The notes under the pieces are model-generated. The model saw only the letters and a list, made by a program, of their open reading frames with translations, was not told the origin of the DNA and did no database searches. A stretch of DNA of 57,974 bases from Candidatus Avanaerovorax faecigallinarum (lineage in GTDB: Bacteria > Bacillota > Clostridia > Peptostreptococcales > Anaerovoracaceae). The translations under genes and the position numbers were made by a program. The stretch spans positions 1 to 57,974 of the forward strand of contig DXHZ01000055.1 in assembly GCA_019113145.1 (NCBI GenBank). Reading direction: 5' to 3'. The first letter of the stretch is position 1, and each line of letters starts with the position of its first letter. Shown piece after piece: positions 36,590-44,153 of this stretch.

Positions 36590-38014
36590 TTACCGGGGAA
36601 GTTCCACCGTAAACACGCTGCCCTCTCCTTTTCTGCTTTCTGCTTTGACGGTTCCGCCGTGGGCTTCGGCTATCCACTTCACCATAGAAAGTCCGAGACC
36701 GAAGCTGTCTGTTATGGCGGAGTCAGAGGAACCGCCTGAATCGCGGGTTCTGGATTTGTCGGCTTTGTAGAAGCGGTCAAATACGTGAGGAAGGTCGGCA
36801 TCTGAAATGCCTATGCCGTTGTCGCTGACCTCTATAACCGCAGCGCCGCCACCGGGCGATGGGCCGCTGTCTGACGCTAAGCCGCCGGTGGAATAAAGAC
36901 GGAGCTTCACCCGGGATTCAGCCTTTGACGGGTCGCTGTACTTTATGCCGTTTGACAGAAGATTTATCAGCATCCGCATGATAAGAGTCTCATCGCCGTT
37001 AAACGATACATCGGGCTGAACGTTCGCCGACAGGCTGACGCCTTTGTCCGCAGCGACCGACAGAAGCTCACCGGTGACGCTTTCGCAGAGATCTGACAGG
37101 CTGAAATCGTGCCTTTCTATGACCTTGCCCGTGTTAATCGTCCGTGAAACCTGAAGGAGCTGGGTGATAAGGGAGTTCATGCGGCGGCACTGATTCTGAA
37201 TGGCGGAAAGGGCCTCCTTGTATTCCTCTTCGGTGTCGGCGGCTGCAAGGGCGTATTCGCATTCCGCAAGTATCACCGCTACCGGTGTCTTCAGCTCGTG
37301 TGAAACGTCCGAGGTGAATTCGGCCTCAGATTTAAATGCGGTCTCCAGTCTGTCTATCATGGCGTTGAGAGTTTCCGCAAGTCGGTAAAGTTCGTCCCTG
37401 CTCTTCCCTACAGGAAGCCTCAGAGACAGGTCGTGACCGTTGTTGATTCTGTCGGCGGCCTCCGTTATCTTCGCAACCGGCCTCATGGATTTTCTGGCTA
37501 TGAGGCCTCCCGCAATGACCGCAATTATCATAAGGCCCGGTATTGCCAGCATCACGGTGATGGTTATGGCGCCCAAAGACGCAAAGCCGGAATCAAGGGT
37601 ATAGATTCCTCTTATCCATATGCCGCTGCCGTTTTCGTAGACCTTAAGCGTATCGTAGATCATCCAGTTCTCGCCGCCGGTTTCTATCTGATGATATTCT
37701 CCCGATTTGAGCGGAGTGTAGATGGGAAATCCGGCCGGCTCGCTGCCTTTGATTCTGACGCCGGTCTCGTCGTATACGATGATGGCGACGCCTCTGTAGT
37801 TCGTCTGAAAGTCGTCGCCTATCTGGATAAGCCCTTCGTCGTACACTATGTGCTCAAAACCGTCGTCGACGGCCGAGGTCAGAGTCGTTCTCGCCGTATC
37901 CTTTATCTGATTTACCGCTGAGAAATATATGGCGACGCAGAAGACGGCAGTGAAAACTATGAGAACGGCCGCATAGTAAAGGGTTATCTTTTTTCCGATA
38001 GTCCAGTTTCTCAT
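36590..38014 (-). CDS. Sensor histidine kinase (OmpR-type partner)
   Basis: The 474-residue kinase has two membrane helices (about 10-32 and 146-172) enclosing an extracellular sensor of about 110 residues, and a HAMP domain (172-224). The dimerisation domain has the phospho-acceptor His239 in DVSHELKTPVAV. The ATPase domain shows the N box (NLLSNGIKYS), the G1 box (SDNGIGI) and the G2 box (FGLGLSMVKWIAEAHGG). The start overlaps the response-regulator stop by 4 bp. The pair is divergent from the PepSY gene at 38829, its likely target. Confidence 0.95.
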   Translation of the reverse strand: MRNWTIGKKITLYYAAVLIVFTAVFCVAIYFSAVNQIKDTARTTLTSAVDDGFEHIVYDEGLIQIGDDFQTNYRGVAIIVYDETGVRIKGSEPAGFPIYTPLKSGEYHQIETGGENWMIYDTLKVYENGSGIWIRGIYTLDSGFASLGAITITVMLAIPGLMIIAVIAGGLIARKSMRPVAKITEAADRINNGHDLSLRLPVGKSRDELYRLAETLNAMIDRLETAFKSEAEFTSDVSHELKTPVAVILAECEYALAAADTEEEYKEALSAIQNQCRRMNSLITQLLQVSRTINTGKVIERHDFSLSDLCESVTGELLSVAADKGVSLSANVQPDVSFNGDETLIMRMLINLLSNGIKYSDPSKAESRVKLRLYSTGGLASDSGPSPGGGAAVIEVSDNGIGISDADLPHVFDRFYKADKSRTRDSGGSSDSAITDSFGLGLSMVKWIAEAHGGTVKAESRKGEGSVFTVELPR

Positions 38015-38679
38015 TTTATTACGTACCCCAGTCCGCGAACCGTCTGAATGAGCTTAGGCTCAAAGTCCGCATCTACTTTCATTCTAAGGTTTCTTATATA
38101 TACGTCTATTACGTTGCTGCTTCCCTCGTAGTCGTAGTTCCAGATGTGCTGCTCTATTTTATCCCGGGAAAGCACCATGCCCTGATTATGCATCAGGTAC
38201 TCGAGGATAGAGTATTCTTTGGCGGTAAGCCTGATTTCTTTGCCGTCGCGGTACGCAAGCTTCGTTCCCGTATCCAGTGTCAGCGGGCCTACGGTCAGAG
38301 TGTTGTTCGATCTGTCCTCCTTCTGCCTTCTGATGAGTACGCGGATTCTCGCCGCAAGCTCCTCCAGTGAGAAAGGCTTTGTCAGATAGTCGTCGGCGCC
38401 AGTATCAAGGCCGGCGACTTTGTCCTCCACTGCGCTCTTTGCGGTAAGGAGAAGGACGTGAGTGTGATTTCCCGCCGCCCGCATTTTCTTAAGGACGGAA
38501 ATCCCGTCAAGCCCCGGAAGCATTATGTCAAGAATCACCGCGTCGTATTCCGTTCCTTCCATATAATCGAGAGCGTCAAGACCATCGTGACATGTGTCAA
38601 CGGTGTAACCCTGTTTTGTTAAATATTTTGCCGTGGTGGCGCACAGGCGCACCTCGTCTTCTACTATCAAAAGCTTCAT
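38011..38679 (-). CDS. OmpR/PhoB-family response regulator
   Basis: The 222-residue protein has a receiver domain (1-115) with acidic pocket VEDE, phospho-acceptor Asp51 in VILDIMLPGLDG, and LLLTAKSAVEDK. The C-terminal winged helix (about 125-222) shows LTAKEYSILEYLM and VDVYIRNLRMK-like sequence. It should dimerise on direct repeats when phosphorylated by the kinase encoded immediately downstream. Direct repeats of the expected spacing lie 50-80 bp upstream of this gene, between it and the PepSY gene. Confidence 0.95.
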   Translation of the reverse strand: MKLLIVEDEVRLCATTAKYLTKQGYTVDTCHDGLDALDYMEGTEYDAVILDIMLPGLDGISVLKKMRAAGNHTHVLLLTAKSAVEDKVAGLDTGADDYLTKPFSLEELAARIRVLIRRQKEDRSNNTLTVGPLTLDTGTKLAYRDGKEIRLTAKEYSILEYLMHNQGMVLSRDKIEQHIWNYDYEGSSNVIDVYIRNLRMKVDADFEPKLIQTVRGLGYVIK

Positions 38680-38728
38680 TTTTCATCTTCCTTTCCTGTT
38701 TTCTATCATAACCCAAAAAAATTAAAAA

Positions 38729-38772
38729 TTCATTAAAACTTTCATTTTATTTTCATTTTAGTCATATATTAT
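38729..38772. promoter_or_regulatory. Direct repeats, candidate response-regulator box in front of the PepSY gene
   Basis: TTCATTAAA (38729), TTCATTTTA (38741) and TTCATTTTA (38752) lie 11-12 bp apart, the helical-turn spacing used by PhoB-type dimers. They run into a TATTAT element (38767-38772) that could be the -10 of the PepSY promoter, while the repeats replace a good -35. This is the pattern of an activated promoter. Confidence 0.5.
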
Positions 38773-38828
38773 GGCACCATCAGAAGTCGGAAAATCATAT
38801 ACAGAAACTTTACAGGGAGGGAAAAAAT

Positions 38829-39833
38829 ATGATTACTAAGAGAACAGTTTTAATCACGGCGTCTGCAATAGCAATTGCGGCAATAGCAATCACGGCAATC
38901 TTCCTCATGACGAGCGGCATCTCCAAAGCGGATGCAGAAAACACTGCGTCCGGCTACGTTCCTCAGGGAGCTGAGTACATCAAAACCGAAATAGATGATG
39001 GCGTTTACGAGGTTACTTACAGAGACAACGGCCTTGGAAGGGAGTATGAGGTACATGTCAGCAGAGAGACCGGCGCTATAGTCGGAATATCCATGGACAG
39101 CGACAGAGACCATGGCGGCGCCACAGCAAAGCTTACGGCAGCTCAGGCCGAAGCGGCAGTAAAGGATGAGATTTCAGGAATCGCAAGCGCGAAAGTCTAT
39201 CAGGAAAAGGACGACGACGGAATTTTCTACGACGTGGAATTCACAGCAAGCGACTTTTACGGAAGCGCTGAGGTAAACGCCGAGACAGGAGCAGTCGTGG
39301 AATATACCATCCGCTACGGTTCGCCGGTAGTAATACCTTCTACTGGCAGCGCATCGGGAAATACTCAGGCCGGGGATGACACTGCGGCAAAGAATGAAAC
39401 TTCCGCAAAAGACGATAATCAGGCAGCTGCCTCCGGCGGAAAGGCCGAAAGCAACACCCAGTCGGGAAGCCAGAGCGGAACCCAGAGCAATTCACAGAGC
39501 TCCGCAGGCAGCAGCTCAGGTCAGAGCTCTGCAGGAAACAGCCAGTCCCAGAGCGGCTCTCAGCAGCCAGCACAAAAGCCTTCCGGCGGAACCTCGCAGT
39601 CAGGCGGCTCTTCAACCTCTCAGCTGATTTCCGCAGATAAGGCGAAGAGCATCGTCCTCGCAAAGATCGGAAACAACAACGCTTTCATCAAGGAGCTGGA
39701 GCTTGACAGAGACGACGGAATCTACCAGTACGAAGGCGAAGCGTACTATAACGGATACGAATACGACTTCGAGATCAACGCTTCTTCCGGCGTAATCATC
39801 AAGTGGGAAGTTGACAGAGAAGACTGGGATTAG
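38829..39833 (+). CDS. Membrane-anchored protein with three PepSY domains
   Basis: The 334-residue protein has an N-terminal signal anchor (7-28). Two PepSY domains follow (about 33-85 and 92-155, each ending with YEVHVSRETGAIVG- or YDVEFTASDFYGSAEVNAETGAVV-type strands). A low-complexity linker rich in Ser, Gly, Gln and Ala comes next (about 170-262), then a third PepSY domain (268-334, ending YDFEINASSGVIIKWEVD). PepSY domains are often found on protease inhibitors or cell-surface sensors. It is probably controlled by the divergent two-component system. Confidence 0.88.
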   Translation: MITKRTVLITASAIAIAAIAITAIFLMTSGISKADAENTASGYVPQGAEYIKTEIDDGVYEVTYRDNGLGREYEVHVSRETGAIVGISMDSDRDHGGATAKLTAAQAEAAVKDEISGIASAKVYQEKDDDGIFYDVEFTASDFYGSAEVNAETGAVVEYTIRYGSPVVIPSTGSASGNTQAGDDTAAKNETSAKDDNQAAASGGKAESNTQSGSQSGTQSNSQSSAGSSSGQSSAGNSQSQSGSQQPAQKPSGGTSQSGGSSTSQLISADKAKSIVLAKIGNNNAFIKELELDRDDGIYQYEGEAYYNGYEYDFEINASSGVIIKWEVDREDWD

Positions 39834-39886
39834 AGTAGAGACTAAGACTGATGTTGAAGGGGAGGACGGCAGATATAACGGTGGCA

Positions 39887-40104
39887 GGTGACATTGAGAA
39901 GCGGTGACAAATATACGTGTTTCGGGCTCTCGTGTCACCCCTGTCACCATAAGCCGGCATATACGGGAACATGCGACACCGAGTGGTGACATAATTAAGC
40001 AGATGCAGCTTATTTGTCACCACTTTGCCTTATAATCAGCCAAAACCCGAAGCCCCACAAGCGTTATGGTGACAAAAGCGGTGACAAATCGCAAATATGT
40101 CACC
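39887..40104. repeat. Array of nine GGTGACA/TGTCACC heptamers forming three 37-bp inverted-repeat units
   Basis: GGTGACA occurs at 39887, 39903, 39985, 40068 and 40080; its complement TGTCACC occurs at 39933, 39942, 40015 and 40098. Three units of the form GGTGACA-N23-TGTCACC, each exactly 37 bp, start at 39903, 39985 and 40068, so the period is 82-83 bp. Internal sequences differ, but units 2 and 3 extend the stem (for example GACATAATTAAGC with GCTTATTTGTC). The whole 356-bp gap between the PepSY gene and 40190 holds no gene. Function unknown. Confidence 0.85.
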
Positions 40105-40189
40105 GCAAACCTACAGCAGCCGCATGGCAACCCTCCGCTGCTATCCGCAGTTACCCTCGGCCACCCGCTCTTACCCGCCGCCGAGGTCG

Positions 40190-40627
40190 TTAAAAGTTCT
40201 TATGTAGGTACCAGAGCTTTGCGATGAACGTTATCTGTCCGACAAAATATGCGCCGATGATTATGAGGCACGCAGCGGCGTTCAGCTGACCGGCGTATGC
40301 GAGGATAACGATTACGGCCGCAAGTACAACGCTTAAGACTTTGAATCCGCTTGCCATTGCGGCGTTGCTTAAAGCGATATTGCGCTCGTCGTTCATCTCA
40401 ATTTCAAGCTCCAGATCTTCCTCCGTACGCTTTCTTATGAGAAGGTCGCAGACGCCACAGGTTATAAGCCCTGTCCCGAGGACCGCAGCGATGAGGGCGA
40501 TAAAACCGGGGTGGGAAAGCTCAATTATCTCCTTTGTGCCTAATCCGTATACGAGAATTCCGCCGAGCATTACGGCAAGTCCCAGAATTACGGTCAGAGT
40601 CGAAGCTGCTTTAGATGTCTTTTTCAT
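40190..40627 (-). CDS. Small membrane protein of the DUF2178 type
   Basis: The 145-residue protein has two N-terminal membrane helices (about 8-28 and 42-63), a cytosolic acidic stretch containing EIEMNDERNIALSNAAMASG, and two C-terminal helices (about 95-113 and 118-138). The DERN-containing stretch with four helices resembles DUF2178 proteins, which commonly accompany a small Xre regulator. Its ATG overlaps the regulator gene by 4 bp. Function unknown. Confidence 0.75.
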   Translation of the reverse strand: MKKTSKAASTLTVILGLAVMLGGILVYGLGTKEIIELSHPGFIALIAAVLGTGLITCGVCDLLIRKRTEEDLELEIEMNDERNIALSNAAMASGFKVLSVVLAAVIVILAYAGQLNAAACLIIIGAYFVGQITFIAKLWYLHKNF

Positions 40628-40830
40628 TTCTCGTCCTCCTCATCGTAGATGAAAATATCCTCTATAGTCGTGTCAAAATACTTTGCGATTTTAAACGCCA
40701 GCAGAATGGACGGATTGTACCGGCCGTTTTCCAGGGAACCTATGGTCTGTCTGGAAACCTTCAGATCCCGGGCAAGATCCTCCTGCTTGATTCCACGCTG
40801 CTTTCTCAATTCTTCCAAACGGTTTTTCAT
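40624..40830 (-). CDS. Small Xre-family transcriptional regulator (YozG-like)
   Basis: The 68-residue protein is a single helix-turn-helix domain: NRLEELRKQRGIKQEDLARDLKVSRQTIGSLENGRYNPSILLAFKIAKYF, followed by an acidic tail (FIYDEEDEK). The ATG at 40830 was chosen because AAGGAG precedes it; the longer frame lacks family similarity. It is translationally coupled to the membrane protein downstream and probably represses its own promoter at 40874-40901. Confidence 0.93.
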   Translation of the reverse strand: MKNRLEELRKQRGIKQEDLARDLKVSRQTIGSLENGRYNPSILLAFKIAKYFDTTIEDIFIYDEEDEK

Positions 40831-40848
40831 ATGAATCAATCTCCTTGA

Positions 40849-40913
40849 TGGAAAGCTAACTTTCCATAACCTCATTATAGCACCGGAAGTGGAAATGTCA
40901 AGCAAACTTTCCA
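40849..40913 (-). promoter_or_regulatory. Promoter and operator of the Xre/DUF2178 operon
   Basis: On the minus strand TTGACA (40896-40901) and TATAAT (40874-40879) are 16 bp apart. The palindrome TGGAAAG-CTAA-CTTTCCA lies just downstream (40849-40866), and a third TGGAAAG half-site is at 40907-40913 upstream of the -35. The arrangement fits autorepression by the small regulator. Confidence 0.75.
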
Positions 40914-40945
40914 TTTTTTAAAATGATAACCGGGATGCATTAAGC

Positions 40946-41038
40946 ATGAAAGTATTAGAGAATTTACTGATTGATATCGAGGTATATTTTAAACTGGATG
41001 AGGCAGAAAAGAGGAAAATCTTACAGATTAGCGCTTGA
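40946..41038 (+). CDS. Possible 30-residue ORF
   Basis: An ATG-started frame encodes 30 residues (MKVLENLLIDIEVYFKLDEA...). It lies between two regulator genes and overlaps the end of the leftward Xre gene at 41028 by 11 bp. The ribosome binding site is poor. It could be a small peptide, a gene relic or chance. Confidence 0.25.
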   Translation: MKVLENLLIDIEVYFKLDEAEKRKILQISA

Positions 41039-41267
41039 CTGCATTCTTGCCCTTATATGTTACAGGCGTATCAATGAGACCAATGAGATAATCAGCAGAG
41101 AGGTTATAAAATTTGCACAAGGTGATTAAATCATCAATCTTAAGTTCAGAGCGGCCTGACTCAATATGGCTGTATCCTTGTTGCGATTTATTTAGTATTT
41201 TTCCCAGTTGTGCCTGTGTCAGATCGCGATCTTCACGGATTCCCCGTATGCGTTCCCTGTAATTCAT
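41028..41267 (-). CDS. Xre-family transcriptional regulator
   Basis: The 79-residue protein is a compact helix-turn-helix domain: RIRGIREDRDLTQAQLGKILNKSQQGYSHIESGRSELKIDDLITLCKFYNLSADYLIGL, followed by a short basic tail. This is the phage-repressor-like SinR/ImmR type. It is divergent from a lipoprotein gene, and two ACTCA-N5-TGAGT operators lie in the gap. It very probably represses both directions. The AAGGAG upstream is rather far from the ATG. Confidence 0.92.
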   Translation of the reverse strand: MNYRERIRGIREDRDLTQAQLGKILNKSQQGYSHIESGRSELKIDDLITLCKFYNLSADYLIGLIDTPVTYKGKNAVKR

Positions 41268-41315
41268 AAAATGGCGGTACTCCTTGTCTTCGGTATTATA
41301 GAGAAATGATATAAT

Positions 41316-41360
41316 ACTCAGATATTGAGTATTGACTTTTACTCAATATCTGAGTAAAAT
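41316..41360. promoter_or_regulatory. Twin operator over divergent promoters of the Xre regulator and lipoprotein genes
   Basis: ACTCAGATATTGAGT (41316-41330) and its exact reverse complement ACTCAATATCTGAGT (41341-41355) are 10 bp apart, and each is itself an ACTCA-N5-TGAGT palindrome. Between and after them lie TTGACT (41332-41337) and TAAAAT (41355-41360), 17 bp apart, forming the rightward promoter. Repressor bound to both operators would cover it. Confidence 0.8.
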
Positions 41361-41381
41361 CGAATTAGAAGAGGAGACGTA

Positions 41382-41588
41382 TTGGTTGTGCGAGGAGGTA
41401 TGAAAGTGAGAAAGAAGATTATATTTGTGATTGCCGTGTTGACTTTGTCTTTTAATTTAGTGGCATGCGCAGGAAGTGGTTCAGGAGATACTGCAACGGA
41501 AGATACGAAGGCAGCCGCTGAGACTATAAATGAAGGAACGGAAGTTGTAGCAGAACAGGGTGAACTTGCAGCTGAAGATGCGGAATAG
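41382..41588 (+). CDS. Short lipoprotein
   Basis: The product of at most 68 residues has a basic N-terminus, a hydrophobic helix and the lipobox LVAC, followed by a Gly/Ser and then an acidic Ala/Glu-rich segment. Start choice is open: a TTG at 41382 has GAGGAG 5 bp upstream, and a GTG at 41406 has GAGGAGGT at good spacing, while the ATG at 41400 is too close to it. The mature chain would be only about 40 residues. It is controlled by the twin operator upstream. Confidence 0.65.
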   Translation: MVVRGGMKVRKKIIFVIAVLTLSFNLVACAGSGSGDTATEDTKAAAETINEGTEVVAEQGELAAEDAE

Positions 41589-41624
41589 TTGCAGATTTAG
41601 AAACAAGTGAAAAAACGTGTATAG

Positions 41625-41668
41625 AAGCCCTTTTGATTAGATTAAACCGCAAAAGGGTTTTACTTTTA
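41625..41668 (+). terminator. Intrinsic terminator after the short lipoprotein gene
   Basis: The stem CCCTTTTG (41628-41635) / CAAAAGGG (41650-41657) with AA/TT extension is followed by TTTTACTTTT. Confidence 0.7.
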
Positions 41669-41700
41669 TAATCATTTTGCATTTTGAATAGGGGGAAGTT

Positions 41701-42240
41701 ATGAAAAAACAAATCGTGAAATTGATGGTGGTCGCTGTATGCTTCGGATTGTGTGCCTGCAGTGGTGGTATAGATGGTTCTGGCACCAAAGATGTGGCAG
41801 AAGAAAGCACATCTGAAAGCAGAACTATCGAAACAGGTGATACGATAAAAAACGATATTTGGGAGGTATCGCTATGGTCATCAAATATCACATATGGCAC
41901 GGGCATGCCTTCGCTTAATGGTGGAGAGCTTACAAACATACAGTGCGAGTTAGAATTTGTGGTGAAAAATCTGGATAATGAGACACAATCATTGCGGGAT
42001 GCAGTAAATAATGTTGTCGTGAAGTGCGGGGGAAAAAGCTATGGTGAATGCTCGTATTTTTATGGCGTGGGAGAAACAGAATCGTCGGAATCATCCGTAA
42101 CGGATACAGCCAGTATAGAACCTTCCGATACCCGCCATATGTACGCCCAGCTTAGTGTTTCTGAGGAAAACCTTGTAGGGGAAGGCGTTATAGAACTGAC
42201 AGTTGCAGGACAGAAGTGCAAAATAGAAATCGAAAGCTGA
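41701..42240 (+). CDS. Lipoprotein with an Ig-like domain of the DUF4352 type
   Basis: The 179-residue protein has a lipoprotein signal (KKQIVKLMVVAVCFGLCAC, lipobox LCAC). A Ser/Thr/Glu-rich spacer follows, then a beta-rich domain (about 47-179, with ITYGTGMP and ELEFVVKNLDNETQSL) resembling the telokin-like DUF4352 fold. Such lipoproteins are common near small regulators and mobile DNA in Clostridia. Ligand unknown. GGGGGAAG precedes the ATG. It may be read together with the 51-residue ORF downstream. Confidence 0.7.
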   Translation: MKKQIVKLMVVAVCFGLCACSGGIDGSGTKDVAEESTSESRTIETGDTIKNDIWEVSLWSSNITYGTGMPSLNGGELTNIQCELEFVVKNLDNETQSLRDAVNNVVVKCGGKSYGECSYFYGVGETESSESSVTDTASIEPSDTRHMYAQLSVSEENLVGEGVIELTVAGQKCKIEIES

Positions 42241-42255
42241 TATTATGACAGGGGT

Positions 42256-42411
42256 ATGAAGATAAAGTATTTAATTGTCGAGCAGAATGTTGATGAGCTC
42301 TTCCCAATTAGTAACATGTTTTCTGCAGAAGATACTAAACCGGAGCCAGAGCCGGAAATTCCGCACAGAAAACAACGGCAGCGTGATCTCGATGATGGAT
42401 TTGAATTATAA
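42256..42411 (+). CDS. Possible small protein of 51 residues
   Basis: An ATG frame encodes MKIKYLIVEQNVDELFPISN followed by a Pro/Glu-rich stretch and a basic-acidic tail (RKQRQRDLDDGFEL). The composition looks coding, and small proteins of this kind are found in plasmid and conjugative-element regions. The AGGGG before the start is too close to be convincing. It starts 15 bp after the lipoprotein gene. Confidence 0.4.
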   Translation: MKIKYLIVEQNVDELFPISNMFSAEDTKPEPEPEIPHRKQRQRDLDDGFEL

Positions 42412-42430
42412 CGTGAGAATACTAAAGGCA

Positions 42431-42460
42431 ACTAAAGGCAACAAAATAGTTGCCTTTAGT
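42431..42460. terminator. Perfect hairpin without T run
   Basis: ACTAAAGGCAAC (42431-42442) and GTTGCCTTTAGT (42449-42460) form a perfect 12-bp stem, and a further left-arm copy precedes it at 42421. It is followed by G-rich sequence, so it is a poor terminator in the plus direction. It lies between convergent genes. Confidence 0.5.
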
Positions 42461-42473
42461 ATTGGGGGGAGGA

Positions 42474-42854
42474 CTATATGCTGCCCTGATGCTGTTTATA
42501 TCTCTGCTTATATAAGAAAATTGTCTTAGCAGTGCTAATGATGCACAAGATACCTAGGACAATAAAAGCTATAGTATTGAAATTATCTAACCATCGGGTC
42601 TGCTCGTAAAAAATTGAGTCAGCATAAGCATCAGTAATATAAACAACAGCTATCCATAAGACAATAAATGTTATGAAAAGAACCGTCATCGTAGACAAAG
42701 CCAATACGACTGAAGAACTCCATCTTTTCTGAAACATAACATAGGCAAAATGAATCAAAGCAAGGGTGAATATCAAAATGAATACAACAAATAATTTGTT
42801 CCATTCAAAGAGTAATTCTTCGCGAAAATCATCAGCATCAATATTAACAAACAT
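42474..42854 (-). CDS. Three-helix membrane protein linked to the DUF2599 gene
   Basis: The 126-residue protein has three hydrophobic helices (about 20-42, 50-72 and 92-112), a short acidic N-terminus and a basic tail. GAGGAGG precedes the ATG. It lies 12 bp downstream of the secreted DUF2599 protein gene and must be co-transcribed with it. A small membrane protein tightly linked to a small secreted one is a layout seen in toxin-immunity pairs, but nothing in the sequence proves this. Confidence 0.65.
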   Translation of the reverse strand: MFVNIDADDFREELLFEWNKLFVVFILIFTLALIHFAYVMFQKRWSSSVVLALSTMTVLFITFIVLWIAVVYITDAYADSIFYEQTRWLDNFNTIAFIVLGILCIISTAKTIFLYKQRYKQHQGSI

Positions 42855-42866
42855 AATGCCTCCTCT

Positions 42867-43451
42867 TTAATTGCAAGTGACTGGATTTATAGAAGTTTTG
42901 TGCGGTTCTAGGTTCCACTCTTCCCCTCCTATCAATTCACCAAACTTCCCGTACTGAGCGTGGCAATAAAATTGATCCTCCATGCATTCCGTATTTTTCC
43001 AATATTGATGATTATGAAATGTGGCAAAAGTAGCATTCCATCCATTGATTCTATTTTGCTCAGGCGCATATACTCTTAATTTTGGCTTTAAGGATAAGCA
43101 AATCTCTCCATTGCGGTTTTCAAATCTTCCGTATTCAAAGTATGATGCAAACTGTCCACGCCAGTAAAGCTCGTTGGCATCAACGCGAAGAGGACCGAAA
43201 GACGGAGTGTAAGCTTTGGATGCTGCTTTGAAATCATCCAAAAGTTTCCTGCCGATGGATAAGAGTTCAGATTGCTTATCAAGATTACCACTTTCAACGG
43301 CTTCAAAATAAGCGACACGTAATTCATACAAGTTGTAGTCAGACTCATCGATAGAGGTGTCATTTTCGGCAGCGGCACTCGTTGGAAGTAAAACTGTGGA
43401 AGTAACTAAAACGATTGATAACAATAGAGATAATGTTTTTTTCACATGCAT
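42867..43451 (-). CDS. Secreted DUF2599-type protein
   Basis: The 194-residue protein has a signal peptide (KKTLSLLLSIVLVTSTVLLPTSA, cleavage near residue 28). A helical segment follows (about 35-75), and the last 100 residues contain the DUF2599 pattern: ICLSLKPKLRV, WNATFATFHNH, MEDQFYCHAQYG and the closing EEWNLEPHK. Two Cys (in MEDQFYCH and ECMED) and one at the extreme C-terminus could pair. DUF2599 has no assigned activity. AAGGTG precedes the ATG. Confidence 0.75.
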   Translation of the reverse strand: MHVKKTLSLLLSIVLVTSTVLLPTSAAAENDTSIDESDYNLYELRVAYFEAVESGNLDKQSELLSIGRKLLDDFKAASKAYTPSFGPLRVDANELYWRGQFASYFEYGRFENRNGEICLSLKPKLRVYAPEQNRINGWNATFATFHNHQYWKNTECMEDQFYCHAQYGKFGELIGGEEWNLEPHKTSINPVTCN

Positions 43452-43610
43452 TAGAATTCACCTTCTTCCTACTTTCTTTTTTATGGGAAACAAAAAATGT
43501 AAATTTTAATTATATTATGCATGAAAAAAATAGATAAAGCAATAAAAAGTTTGATTTATTATAATATCATAAATATAATGAATATGGTAGGGGGCGGAAA
43601 GGGAAAGCAA

Positions 43611-44153
43611 ATGGATAGAAGCAAGGTAAAAGTTATATTGGGATCGATTGTTATTATCGGGATATTGATTGTTTTCATGCTTGTTCAGACTTCCAATGAA
43701 AGAAATGTTGAACAAGGTCAAGAAAATCTAAGGACATTGCCTGAAAATGAGTATAGTAAAGGATCCACATTAGAGTTTGAGTTAATTTCATATGAGTATG
43801 CAACTATGCAATTCAAAAATATCTCGGCAACAGACTTGACAGAGATGTTATTGAAATCGGATGAAGAGATAATTGTATTTACAGGTAGAGCAACTTGTCA
43901 ATGGTGCAGAAAGGTTGCGCCTATATTGAGCGAGGCTGGAGAAAGTTACGAAGGAGATATTTTTTATCTAGATAGTGAAAATACGGATAAAGATACGGTA
44001 CTTAAGGAATTCCGTAGAATTTATAAGATAGAAACAGTGCCTTCAGTGATTAAATTCTGGGGGAAAGATCAGTATGAAAAGCTTGATGTAGATGTTCGTA
44101 GAAGTGATAACGAGCTTAAAAATGAAATAAGGAAATGGATAAATGACATATGA
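43611..44153 (+). CDS. Membrane-anchored thioredoxin-like protein
   Basis: The 180-residue protein has an N-terminal anchor (about 7-25) and an extracytoplasmic thioredoxin-like domain. The redox motif C96-Q-W-C99 sits in VFTGRATCQWCRKVAPIL, and a cis-proline-type IETVPSVIKF follows about 45 residues later. It resembles bacteriocin-transport accessory proteins and other thiol-disulfide enzymes. The ATG at 43611 follows an AAGGGAAAG site; the frame extends upstream without a plausible N-terminus. It is divergent from the DUF2599 gene and might oxidise or reduce its Cys, by inference. Confidence 0.75.
   Translation: MDRSKVKVILGSIVIIGILIVFMLVQTSNERNVEQGQENLRTLPENEYSKGSTLEFELISYEYATMQFKNISATDLTEMLLKSDEEIIVFTGRATCQWCRKVAPILSEAGESYEGDIFYLDSENTDKDTVLKEFRRIYKIETVPSVIKFWGKDQYEKLDVDVRRSDNELKNEIRKWINDI

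Noticed and set aside
39887..40104. Regular 37-bp units with 45-46-bp gaps suggested a CRISPR array.
   Set aside because: Only the seven-base ends are conserved, the inner 23 bp differ between units, there are only three units and no cas genes are nearby.
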